From assembly GCF_014639255.1 (NCBI RefSeq), contig NZ_BMFV01000018.1, positions 1 through 64,000 on the forward strand: a stretch of DNA of 64,000 nt, given 5' to 3'. Below are positions 55,039-61,902 of the stretch, one piece after another. The notes under the pieces were generated by a model that did not search any database, was not told where the DNA came from, and saw nothing but the letters and a program-made list of their open reading frames with translations. The stretch's first letter is position 1, and every line of letters starts with the position of its first letter. Both the position numbers and the translations under genes were made by a program. Source of the DNA: Pullulanibacillus pueri (GTDB lineage: Bacteria; Bacillota; Bacilli; Bacillales; Sporolactobacillaceae).

Positions 55039-55149
55039 TTTGCTACCACAACAAGCATCTAAAATTCGTTCCTTGCCTTCCCTCCTTATTTCGCAATATG
55101 TCTCTATTCTTCAACAGGCTCTGGTCGCAATATCGCCCAAACTGAATTA

Positions 55150-55245
55150 TTAAATTTCATCTCCACAATCGTGACATATGGTGATTCTTTCATCAGTCCC
55201 TTGTATGTCAACCGTTTCACAGTTTTCATGAGTACATCTTTCCAT
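55150..55245 (-). CDS. Very short zinc-ribbon protein, 31 aa
   Basis: ATG at 55245 follows AGGAGG by 8 nt. CTHENC and CHDC (ERCTHENCETV ... ICHDCGDEI) form a four-ligand zinc site. Confidence 0.65.
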   Translation of the reverse strand: MERCTHENCETVDIQGTDERITICHDCGDEI

Positions 55246-55260
55246 TCATTTCACCTCCTT

Positions 55261-55380
55261 TCAATAACTCCAAATGAGATACCCAATCAATCCCCCTAAA
55301 GCAATACAACAAATAGCGATTCCTATTATTAAGAGCATTATCGTTTTAACCTCTCTTTCGAGATCAAAACCGTTTTTCAT
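55261..55380 (-). CDS. Short single-pass membrane protein, 39 aa
   Basis: Residues about 13-36 form a membrane helix (MLLIIGIAICCIALGGLIGY) after a charged start. It ends 15 bp before the next short gene. The stop codon of the gene upstream is 3 nt away. Function unknown. Confidence 0.55.
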   Translation of the reverse strand: MKNGFDLEREVKTIMLLIIGIAICCIALGGLIGYLIWSY

Positions 55381-55382
55381 TA

Positions 55383-55865
55383 TCAAAACACCCTAGCTTC
55401 AGACACTGTACGATACAGCCGCATGACATGTGGATTTGCTTTTGCAAAGGATTCCTTGTTGATCATCGGGATGTCATAAGCAAATTCTAAATCGGTCATC
55501 ATGGCAGCTAGTCGAATGGTTTTCACACGTTCTGATGCCTTAGACGCGATGATGTTTTTAAACCGATTGGTATAACCTAACATCTCCCCAACGGTCATAT
55601 CCGACACCCGTTTAACCCTGGCATCCAGTCCAGCAAATAAGTGCCACCCTGCATCTGTTTTCCTTTCGAGAACATCTTTGTAAGTAACCGGCACGTAGCG
55701 AGTACCCTTATCGTCTTCCACTTGGATATCGATTGAATAGGATTCATCAAGAGCAATGTCCTCTCCATCAGTACCTAGAAACACTTGGCCCTCTTCCACG
55801 AATAAGCGACCTGTTAAGTAATCATCTAGACGATCAGCTGCGACTTTGAAAAAGTTATCTAACAT
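55383..55865 (-). CDS. Uncharacterised early phage protein, 160 aa
   Basis: Soluble protein with acidic beta-rich N-terminal half and helical C-terminal half (FKNIIASKASERVKTIRLAA). No family recognised. Follows the DUF771-like gene by 2 bp. Confidence 0.6.
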   Translation of the reverse strand: MLDNFFKVAADRLDDYLTGRLFVEEGQVFLGTDGEDIALDESYSIDIQVEDDKGTRYVPVTYKDVLERKTDAGWHLFAGLDARVKRVSDMTVGEMLGYTNRFKNIIASKASERVKTIRLAAMMTDLEFAYDIPMINKESFAKANPHVMRLYRTVSEARVF

Positions 55866-55867
55866 TT

Positions 55868-56194
55868 TTAACTGCCTCCTTTGAAAATTAAACTAAAGTT
55901 TTCTTCGAGGAACTCAGACATCTTGGTTGCCTGGAAGGACCACGTTTGACCTTTGCTTCTCGGGTAGAAAACAAAACCACCGTTGTCTGAATCAAGGATT
56001 TTTCGAAACCTGGATGGGTAAAGAATGTTTTCCTTTATCCATTCCTGTTTTCGCCCAACACGACTTTCAAGGTCTTTCATATTCCAATAAACACCTGCCA
56101 ATTCTTGACGTTTAAGTTCTTTAAGTTCAACTTTTGAGATCAATACCGAATCAGCAGGTATCGGGATGGTTAAGTTGACATTAAGCTGTTGCAT
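55868..56194 (-). CDS. DUF771-like phage protein
   Basis: 108 residues: NLTIPIPADSVLISKVELKELK and GVYWNMKDLESRVGRKQEWI are typical of DUF771, which have a HTH-like part. Overlaps the antirepressor by 14 bp. Confidence 0.75.
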   Translation of the reverse strand: MQQLNVNLTIPIPADSVLISKVELKELKRQELAGVYWNMKDLESRVGRKQEWIKENILYPSRFRKILDSDNGGFVFYPRSKGQTWSFQATKMSEFLEENFSLIFKGGS

Positions 56195-56921
56195 TGGTGT
56201 CGTCTCTTTCTATAAGAGGAAGTATGTCTTGCTGTTTTAGCAGTTCATAGATGAAAAGTCTGCCTTTTTGTGTCCATTTAGTGCTAATTCGAGACTTCTC
56301 AGAATCAATTACATGTGTAGTTGTCTGCGTATATCCTCTATCTTGATATTTGGCATACAACAGCCATATATCACCCTGTTTAAATTGGACCCCGAGATCA
56401 TGTAATTTTTTATTAAGGCTCCTGGCGCTCATTCCAAAATCCTTAGCAATCTTAGAAACAGATAATAAAGATTTATTTTGTAAAACTAAATCATAATAAG
56501 AAGCTTTTGGTTGTAATTCATTGACTTGCTGTTTAAGTAGTAAATTACTGGTCTGTAATTTCTCAACCCGAGCGTTCAAATAATCCATCGCTCTTTTCAT
56601 AACCATCTCAGGACTGTTCCATCTTCGTTCGAGTTCAAGGAAGTAGAGTCTTGCTTCTTTACCCTTTTCGTTGCGTTGGAGCATGGCGATCTCTTTTGCC
56701 ATTTCAATGGTTAAATGGTGATCTTGTATAGGTCTACCACCGCTAGGTTTTTCACTTTTTTGTGATAAACCTATGAAATCAACATTTTCGGAGAATCCAT
56801 ACTCTGACATTCTTTCAAACCATTGAGTATATGGAGTTCTCACTTCCAAAAACTCATGGAGATCTCGGCCACCAACCAAAATCCGATCTTTATCTTTGAT
56901 TGTTGGAATTAGTTCGTTCAA
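56181..56921 (-). CDS. Phage antirepressor (AntA plus KilA-C)
   Basis: 246 residues. N-terminal AntA/AntB domain (LVGGRDLHEFLEVRTPYTQWFERM), coiled linker, and C-terminal ANT/KilAC domain (LSVSKIAKDFGMSARSLNKKL ... YTQTTTHVI). Counteracts the CI repressor to drive lytic growth. First gene after Cro. Confidence 0.9.
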   Translation of the reverse strand: MNELIPTIKDKDRILVGGRDLHEFLEVRTPYTQWFERMSEYGFSENVDFIGLSQKSEKPSGGRPIQDHHLTIEMAKEIAMLQRNEKGKEARLYFLELERRWNSPEMVMKRAMDYLNARVEKLQTSNLLLKQQVNELQPKASYYDLVLQNKSLLSVSKIAKDFGMSARSLNKKLHDLGVQFKQGDIWLLYAKYQDRGYTQTTTHVIDSEKSRISTKWTQKGRLFIYELLKQQDILPLIERDDTNATA

Positions 56922-56980
56922 ATTAATTCTCCTTTCATTTATTTATAATGATGTCTGGTCATTTTTAAAGCTGCCCTCCT

Positions 56981-57208
56981 TTATGCCGAATTTAAAATCC
57001 GAAAAAAATCGGATTGTTGACCAAAAAAAATATTTTCCACCGACACATTGTATACCTTTTCGATCTTAATGAAGAATGTACGAGGGACATTGGTTGAATC
57101 TTTCTCATACTTGGATAGTGTGTCTGGGCTAATGCCAAACTTCTCTGCCGCTTCTTTCAAGGTATATCCGCTATTTACACGAGCTGCCCGAAGCGTAATT
57201 TGCATCAT
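56981..57208 (-). CDS. Cro-like HTH regulator
   Basis: 75 residues, XRE family: AARVNSGYTLKEAAEKFGISPDTLSKYE. Divergent from cI. ATG at 57208 (or 57205) has GGAGG 8 nt upstream. Its promoter spans two operators, and another operator copy lies inside its 3' end. Confidence 0.85.
   Translation of the reverse strand: MMQITLRAARVNSGYTLKEAAEKFGISPDTLSKYEKDSTNVPRTFFIKIEKVYNVSVENIFFGQQSDFFRILNSA
56999..57012. promoter_or_regulatory. Operator copy inside cro
   Basis: CCGAAAAAAATCGG, the same palindrome as in the cI-cro region, within the last codons of the cro-like gene. Could allow looping or block elongation. Confidence 0.6.
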
Positions 57209-57238
57209 GTATTTCACCTCCGTTATTAGGTTGTCTCT

Positions 57239-57267
57239 ATCTTATCCGATATTTTTCGGAAAGTCAA
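57239..57267 (-). promoter_or_regulatory. PR-type promoter of cro/antirepressor operon
   Basis: TTGACT and TAAGAT separated by 17 bp on the minus strand; operator 57246-57259 fills the spacer. Confidence 0.85.
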
Positions 57268-57383
57268 CCGATTTTTATCGGATTTTTAATTACATTTATA
57301 CATAAAACAAACCTTCCTATAATTCAATCCGAAAAATATCGACATTTTTCTATAAAACTACTTTATTTTCCGTAAAATATCGG
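57246..57383. promoter_or_regulatory. cI-cro operator cluster (four sites)
   Basis: Four 14-bp sites of consensus CCGA(A/T)6TCGG: 57246-57259, 57268-57281, 57329-57342 (last base A) and 57370-57383. The first pair covers the cro promoter, the last pair the cI promoter with TATAAT at 57385-57390. Confidence 0.85.
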
Positions 57384-57422
57384 ATATAATCTTATTAGGG
57401 TATTAAAAAGGGAGGTGAAAAC

Positions 57423-58121
57423 ATGACAAGAGAAGAGATTAATAAAATGGAAGAAAATCTTAAAAAAGAAATATCACAAAACTTGATCCGCATCATGAAG
57501 GAAAAAGGATTTACTCAGGTTAGATTAAGCGAGGAATCAAAGATACCGAAGAGTACGATTTCTGATTACATAAGGAGAAACACATTAGCCAATCCAGGTA
57601 ACATTCAAAAAATGGCCGATGTTTTAAAAGTCTCTAAGGGCGATATAGATCCAAGTTTTAGACCTCAAAATGATGATGCTGTTGCGGAATCACCCGTATT
57701 TTACGAAACAGTAAACAAAGACTTTTCTAACATCACAAATATTCCTATCGTGGGTACAATAGCAGCAGGGACACCGGTATTAGCCGAAGAAAATATTGAG
57801 GGATATATGCCTGTTCTCTCTTCGACAATTGATAGGTATAAACAGTATTTTTACTTAATCGTTAAAGGCAACAGCATGAATCTAGAGTTCCAAGAAGGCT
57901 CTTATGTGCTAGTTGAAAAGACTAACCAAATTGAAAATGGCCAAATTGGAGTTGCCCTAATCAACGATGAAGCGACTGTAAAAAAGATTTATATAAATAA
58001 CAACATTATGAACTTGGTTCCTGCTAGTAATGATCCCAATTATCAGCCCCAAATATTCGATCTTACTAAGGACAACGTAAAAATAATCGGTAAAGTTGTA
58101 CAAGCTGTCAAAGTGTATTAA
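57423..58121 (+). CDS. CI-like repressor with S24 self-cleavage domain
   Basis: 232 residues. HTH at about 26-52 (FTQVRLSEESKIPKSTISDYI), linker, and a LexA/CI-type S24 domain: cleavage site Ala115-Gly116 (TIAAGTP), Ser151 (GNSMNLEF) and Lys187 (EATVKKIY). It keeps lysogeny and is inactivated by RecA during SOS. GGGAGG precedes the ATG. Confidence 0.93.
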   Translation: MTREEINKMEENLKKEISQNLIRIMKEKGFTQVRLSEESKIPKSTISDYIRRNTLANPGNIQKMADVLKVSKGDIDPSFRPQNDDAVAESPVFYETVNKDFSNITNIPIVGTIAAGTPVLAEENIEGYMPVLSSTIDRYKQYFYLIVKGNSMNLEFQEGSYVLVEKTNQIENGQIGVALINDEATVKKIYINNNIMNLVPASNDPNYQPQIFDLTKDNVKIIGKVVQAVKVY

Positions 58122-58144
58122 ATTTTTAGCGCTAGGAATTTAAT

Positions 58145-58173
58145 CAAGCGGGCTGATCACCCGCTTTTTTCTT
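58145..58173. terminator. Terminator of cI
   Basis: AAGCGGG/CCCGCTT stem followed by a T-run; between cI and the integrase gene. Confidence 0.85.
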
Positions 58174-58194
58174 ATAGATAAGGAGGATTATTTT

Positions 58195-59298
58195 ATGGCT
58201 AGTTTTCAAAAGCGAGGTAAAACATGGCAGTACACAATCAGCAGAACTGTGGCAGGTAAGTCTAAACCTATCCGAAAAGGTGGATTCAGGACGAAAAAAG
58301 AAGCTGCTGCCGCCGCTGGTGAAATCGAAGCAGAGTTAAGAAAAGGTGTTGTTCCTCACCTTAAATTAGAACCCTTTGATGCTTATTTTGAATCATGGCT
58401 TAATATTTTTAAAACGAACATCGCAAAAAATACCTTAGAACGCTACAAGAACACGCTCAAGACGGTTCAGAACTATTTTGGTGATAAACCTATTCAAGAG
58501 ATCAATAAACGCTCATATCAAGAGTTTCTGAATCTCTACGCACAAGACCACGCAAAGGATTCCACTAAAAAATTAAATACACACATTAGAGCATGTGTGA
58601 GAAATGCAATTGACGAAGGTATCATCCGTGTGGATTTTACACGTGGCGCAGTCCTTACCGGAAATAAAGAATCTAAACGACCAGAAGAAAAACATTTGCA
58701 TTACGATGAGAGTCAGAAGCTTTTAAAAGAACTGTACAATCGTTTGGATAGAAGTCCGACTTATTACTTATTATTGCTCGCTCTGACCACAGGATGCCGA
58801 TTTGCCGAACTTGTGGGACTACAACGAAAAGATTTTAACTTTGTCACCAATAGCCTCTCGATAACAAAGACCTGGGGGTATACAAAGAAAATGCCTGAAG
58901 GGTTTGGGCCCACAAAAAATGAACAATCAGTAAGGACGATAAAGGTTGATAAAAAAACCATGAAAATATTTAATAAATGGTTTGATGAAACGCCAGAGAA
59001 TATTCTTAAGTTAGTCTTTTATAGTCCACAATCAAAATATAAGGTAATAAGTAATGGAGTCGCAAACAAAGTATTAAAATCAACACTTGAAAGTTTAAAA
59101 ATATCACCTATAAGTGTACATGGTTTACGTCATACCCATGCAAGCATTTTATTATATAGACAAGTATCGATTTATTATGTAGCGGAGCGTCTTGGTCATG
59201 CTAATACTGAAACAACAATTAGAAACTATGCACATATTATTAAAGAAATGCGAAAACAGGATGAAGCACTAACGACTAATATATTTGAAGCGATGTAA
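58195..59298 (+). CDS. int: Tyrosine integrase
   Basis: 367 residues. N-terminal arm-binding domain (AP2-like, about 1-55), SAM-like core-binding (about 60-155) and catalytic domain with Arg202, His309, Arg312, His335 and Tyr345. Catalyses recombination at the tRNA-Arg att core, which starts 130 bp downstream. AAGGAGG precedes the ATG. Confidence 0.95.
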   Translation: MASFQKRGKTWQYTISRTVAGKSKPIRKGGFRTKKEAAAAAGEIEAELRKGVVPHLKLEPFDAYFESWLNIFKTNIAKNTLERYKNTLKTVQNYFGDKPIQEINKRSYQEFLNLYAQDHAKDSTKKLNTHIRACVRNAIDEGIIRVDFTRGAVLTGNKESKRPEEKHLHYDESQKLLKELYNRLDRSPTYYLLLLALTTGCRFAELVGLQRKDFNFVTNSLSITKTWGYTKKMPEGFGPTKNEQSVRTIKVDKKTMKIFNKWFDETPENILKLVFYSPQSKYKVISNGVANKVLKSTLESLKISPISVHGLRHTHASILLYRQVSIYYVAERLGHANTETTIRNYAHIIKEMRKQDEALTTNIFEAM

Positions 59299-59322
59299 TG
59301 TGTAAAAGATGTGTAAAAAAAA
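59297..59322 (+). promoter_or_regulatory. Putative integrase arm-binding site, right
   Basis: Two TGTGTAAAA units separated by GA, followed by an A-run; matches 13686-13710 apart from the 2-bp spacer. It overlaps the stop codon of int. Confidence 0.6.
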
Positions 59323-59360
59323 TTCATTTTATATCGTTTTCTATCGGATTCTCATAATAA

Positions 59361-59409
59361 AGAAAAAACGCCACAAACATTGATTTAACAACATTTATGA
59401 ACGTTTTAT
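59361..59409. terminator. Imperfect bidirectional hairpin, candidate replacement terminator
   Basis: AACG...CGTT arms with further interrupted pairing, T-runs on both sides (minus: GCGTTTTTTC; plus: CGTTTTATA). It can end int transcription and also that of tRNA-Arg coming from the right. Confidence 0.45.
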
Positions 59410-59428
59410 AATCTTATATCTTATTTAA

Positions 59429-59454
59429 TTTTTAAGTTATGGCGTCCCAGGAGG
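59429..59454. other. attR core
   Basis: 26 bp identical to attL, overlapping the last 15 nt of tRNA-Arg. Confidence 0.92.
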
Positions 59455-59481
59455 GATTCGAACCCCCGACCGACGGCTTAG

Positions 59482-60114
59482 CTTACCACTATGACTTTCG
59501 TCACCAACAAACTTGCTGTTTGTGGTCTGGACTATATCTTCACCATTTCAGGTGCGACACGTGTAGTCTCTACGGAACCTCACGATAATCATGTGCCATT
59601 TTTACATTTTCCACTTGATTATTCTTCGGGATTTCTACCCTCAAGTTAATCGACTTATCATAAAAAGATGGATTAAAATAATAACATTCGTATCAGGGCA
59701 ATAAACACAATAGATATCAATCTCATTTTTATCTACAGGTCGTGTTACTATTTGACGACTGTTAGAATAAGAAGAGTGAAATCTAATTTCTAGAAGCCCT
59801 TTAGAATCCAAACCACGATACTTAACTTACACTCTTTTAAAAACATGGATCTTTATATATCACTAAATCAAAAGGTGCATGCTTTGTTTGAGAATAAAGT
59901 ATCATGTATCCCTTTTTTGATAAAAATCAACTTGAGCCTTTAAGACCCCTAAATCTCCCCTACTTTTGGTATGATGATTCAAATGTAATCTCACTCCAAA
60001 TGGAAGATCGTAAGTTTCCTCGGTATTACCATCAGCTTGAACTGTTAAGGCTTCACCGATATAGTGTCGTCCACTCTACAAGTTTTTGTTTCCTCGTAGA
60101 GGCTCCTATTGTTG
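59482..60114 (-). ncRNA. Group I intron in the tRNA-Arg anticodon
   Basis: 633 nt. The intron ends in G and the 5' exon in U. Core: AAGATATAGTCC (59529-59540 on plus) with TAGTC pairing GACTA (59564-59568) as P7; GGTAATACCG upstream as a P5/P4-like region; P9 with a TGAC-GAAA-GTCA hairpin and ACCAC/GTGGT stem before the 3' splice site. P1 pairing (CCU with AGG) is short and imperfect by eye, so the exact 5' site rests on tRNA completeness. A degraded endonuclease gene lies inside. Confidence 0.92.
59570..59982 (-). pseudogene. Decayed PD-(D/E)XK homing endonuclease inside the intron
   Basis: Fragments in changing frames match one family: HHTKSRGDLGVLKAQVDFYQ, then GYMILYSQTKHAPFDLVIYKD, then VKYRGLDSKG ... 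DIYCVYCPDT, then CYYFNPSFYDKSINLRVEIP and VKMAHDYREVP. FDLV with VKYR is the PD-(D/E)XK-like core of I-Ssp6803I-type enzymes. At least three frameshifts and one probable CAA-to-TAA stop break it, and the start is TTG. The stop codon runs into the P7 strand. Confidence 0.82.
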
Positions 60115-60132
60115 AAGGCCGTTGCTCTATCC

Positions 60133-60533
60133 TGCTGAGCTACTGGGACGTATTAAAATTAAGTTATGTGTGCTTTATCCCGCTCTAGCCTCTTCTTGCC
60201 CCTCTCCGATGTTGATCGGCCAGTGCGCTGAAGATGTTCCTACGCTGCTTATTCGGACGTGCTGAGCTACTGGGACGTATTTAAAATTAAGTTATGTGTG
60301 CTTTATCCCGCTCTAGCCTCTTCCTGCCCCTCTCCGATGTTGATCGGCTAGTGCGCTGAAGATGTTCCTCCGCTGCTTATTCGGACGTGCTGAGCTACTG
60401 GGACGTATTAAAATTAAGTTATGTGTGCTTTATCCCGCTCTAGCCTCTTCTTGCCCCTCTCCGATGTTGATCGGCCAGTGCGCTGAAGATGTTCCTCCGC
60501 TGCTTATTCGGACGTGCTGAGCTACTGGGACGT
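60133..60533 (-). repeat. Three 127-128-bp tandem repeats carrying orphan tRNA-Arg 5' ends
   Basis: Units 60133-60259, 60260-60387 and 60388-60514 plus a 19-bp partial unit 60515-60533. Each begins (in plus reading) with the reverse complement of tRNA positions 1-17. The remaining about 108 bp is GC-richer and has a CCGAT/ATCGG hairpin. Units differ at about five positions. Only the innermost tRNA start continues into a real tRNA. No protein-coding potential seen. Confidence 0.9.
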
Positions 60534-60569
60534 GACATATTGTTTGTGTTATTCAGCACAACAAAAATT

Positions 60570-60598
60570 ATTATACACATTTCTTATGTATGTGTAAA
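60570..60598 (-). promoter_or_regulatory. Promoter of the tRNA-Arg transcript
   Basis: TTTACA (60593-60598) and TATAAT (60570-60575) with a 17-bp spacer, on the minus strand. The first tRNA-like start lies about 38 nt further on; transcription would cross all three repeats before the intron-bearing tRNA. Confidence 0.85.
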
Positions 60599-60617
60599 GC
60601 ATTTTTTGAATCACTGT

Positions 60618-60691
60618 TGGAGCGGGTGAAGGGAATCGAACCCTCGACTAGAGCTTGGGAAGCTCTCATTTTACCACTAAACTACACCCGC
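60618..60691 (-). tRNA. tRNA-Gly(CCC)
   Basis: 74 nt with GCGGGTG/CACCCGC acceptor, GTTT D arm, anticodon arm AGAGC-TTCCCAA-GCTCT, GAGGG/CCCTT T arm and encoded CCA. The loop TTCCCAA gives anticodon CCC. No intron. Confidence 0.93.
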
Positions 60692-60713
60692 ATATGTATT
60701 AGCGACGATAATA

Positions 60714-60742
60714 AATATAATATAAAAAAGAGAGTTTGTCAA
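60714..60742 (-). promoter_or_regulatory. Promoter of tRNA-Gly, inside the ysnB terminator
   Basis: TTGACA (60737-60742) and TATATT (60714-60719) with a 17-bp spacer; -35 falls in the loop of the hairpin at 60725-60759. Confidence 0.85.
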
Positions 60743-60759
60743 TACTCTCTTTTTTATTT
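60725..60759. terminator. Bidirectional terminator after ysnB
   Basis: AAAAAAGAGAGT and ACTCTCTTTTTT form a stem with a TTGTCAAT loop; in the ysnB direction T-rich. Confidence 0.85.
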
Positions 60760-60774
60760 ATCAATAAAAATAGA

Positions 60775-61296
60775 TTATAATTGATAGACAGCCCCCAACG
60801 CTGAAACCTTCTCACCCTTGGGGGTATAAAACTCTAAGCTTAACTGTCTTTTGGACCTGTCCCAATCCAAAAGAGCATAAGTGGGTTCCTTGCGTCCTCT
60901 TGGCATGCGAATACTTCCAGGATTGAGCACTATCATTCCATTCGTCTGCTCAGATCCAGCATAATGTGTATGCCCAAAACAGACCAGATTTGCCCCTACT
61001 TCTTCTGCCTTATAGATCAGATTCATCTCTGTCATTTTGACATTATAAAGATGACCATGAGTCACAAAGACTTTCATGGCTCCATCTTCGAGATCGATTA
61101 TACGGTCATTAGGATACCCTGCCCCTGGCCAATCGCAATTTCCCGCAACACCTTGATAGCCCGTCATGGCTAGGTGTGTCATTTCCAGTTCAGAATCTCC
61201 ACAATGGATGAGCATTTCTGCCTCAGGATGTCTTTCCGAAATGATTTGCAATTCGTTTTCGAGTCCATGACTGTCACTCACAACAAGAAGCTTCAC
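60775..61296 (-). CDS. ysnB: Metallophosphoesterase YsnB (MJ0936 family)
   Basis: 173 residues. All calcineurin-like motifs: VSDSHG, HCGD, GNCD, THGH and FGHTH. Uses two metals; MJ0936/YfcE-type phosphodiesterase. Physiological substrate unknown. Directly abuts ysnA (stop and start adjacent), so co-transcribed with rph-ysnA. Confidence 0.92.
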   Translation of the reverse strand: MKLLVVSDSHGLENELQIISERHPEAEMLIHCGDSELEMTHLAMTGYQGVAGNCDWPGAGYPNDRIIDLEDGAMKVFVTHGHLYNVKMTEMNLIYKAEEVGANLVCFGHTHYAGSEQTNGMIVLNPGSIRMPRGRKEPTYALLDWDRSKRQLSLEFYTPKGEKVSALGAVYQL

Positions 61297-61902
61297 TTAA
61301 AAAAACTCCTTTTCAATTTCTGGCCATATATCCTTCAGTTTTTTCATTGCCTGTGCACGGTGACTTATCTCATTTTTCTCTTCAGCGGAAATTTCTGCAA
61401 ACGTCTTCTTATATTCTGGGACATAAAAAATAGGATCATAACCGAACCCACTTGATCCAGAAGGCTTTTCAGTAATTATGCCTTGACATTCCCCTGAAAC
61501 AAAGCGCGTGGGCCGTTGTGGACAACTAATGGCTAAAACGCAAGTGAAATGTGCCGTTCGCTGTTCAGCCGGTACACCTTCAAGCTCCTGCAAAACCTTC
61601 TTTATATTTTCTTTATCATTTTTTTGTCCACCAGCAAAGCGCGCCGAATAAACCCCAGGTCTCCCGTCAAGCGCATCCACAACAAGTCCAGAATCGTCAG
61701 CAATAGCAACACACTGGTATACCCGTGCGATCTCCTCTGCTTTTAATCTGGCGTTAGCTTCGAAAGTCGTCCCGGTCTCTTCAACATCGACAGCTTCAGG
61801 AAAATCAAGCAAAGATAAAATCTCCACATCAAAGGTTTGAAAAAGTGTCTCGAATTCCTTGATCTTCCCCTTGTTTTTTGAGGCAATGACAATTTTTTTC
61901 AT
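61297..61902 (-). CDS. ysnA: ITP/XTP pyrophosphatase (RdgB/HAM1), YsnA
   Basis: 201 residues. Signature [10 protein letters not shown] and [23 protein letters not shown], and SGFGYDPIF. Removes non-canonical purine nucleoside triphosphates (ITP, XTP, dITP) before they enter nucleic acid. Overlaps rph by 4 bp. Confidence 0.95.
   Translation of the reverse strand: MKKIVIASKNKGKIKEFETLFQTFDVEILSLLDFPEAVDVEETGTTFEANARLKAEEIARVYQCVAIADDSGLVVDALDGRPGVYSARFAGGQKNDKENIKKVLQELEGVPAEQRTAHFTCVLAISCPQRPTRFVSGECQGIITEKPSGSSGFGYDPIFYVPEYKKTFAEISAEEKNEISHRAQAMKKLKDIWPEIEKEFF

Larger units (their letters stand above)
13610..59454. mobile_element. Complete siphovirus-type prophage in tRNA-Arg(UCU)
   Basis: About 45.8 kb between identical 26-bp cores. 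It carries integrase, CI/Cro/antirepressor switch, replication and recombination genes, RinA-like late activator, HNH-terminase-portal-protease-capsid block, long-tail genes (major tail, G/GT chaperones, tape measure, Dit, tail spike) and lysis genes, all apparently intact. HK97-type capsid, Dit and tape-measure genes indicate a long non-contractile tail. Integration leaves the tRNA whole on the right side. Confidence 0.95.
59440..60149 (-). tRNA. tRNA-Arg(UCU), interrupted by a group I intron
   Basis: Exons are 60115-60149 (35 nt) and 59440-59481 (42 nt). Joined they give a 77-nt tRNA with GTCCCAG/CTGGGAC acceptor, D, anticodon (ACGGC-CTTCTAA-GCCGT), T arms and encoded CCA. The anticodon is UCU. 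The intron lies after U34, the wobble position, the same place as the intron in cyanobacterial tRNA-Leu(UAA). The tRNA decodes AGA. The prophage uses its 3' end as attB. Confidence 0.93.

Noticed and set aside
13610..59454. Transposase or insertion sequence within the prophage
   Set aside because: No transposase domain or IS-like terminal repeats were found; the structural and replication modules are continuous apart from the intron.
59904..60188. 94-codon plus-strand open frame across the tRNA intron
   Set aside because: It lies antisense to the intron and to the decayed endonuclease, crosses the tRNA 5' exon and has no ribosome-binding site.
60133..60533. Regular repeats that could suggest a CRISPR array
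   Set aside because: Units are contiguous 127-128-bp copies with no variable spacers, and contain a tRNA fragment.
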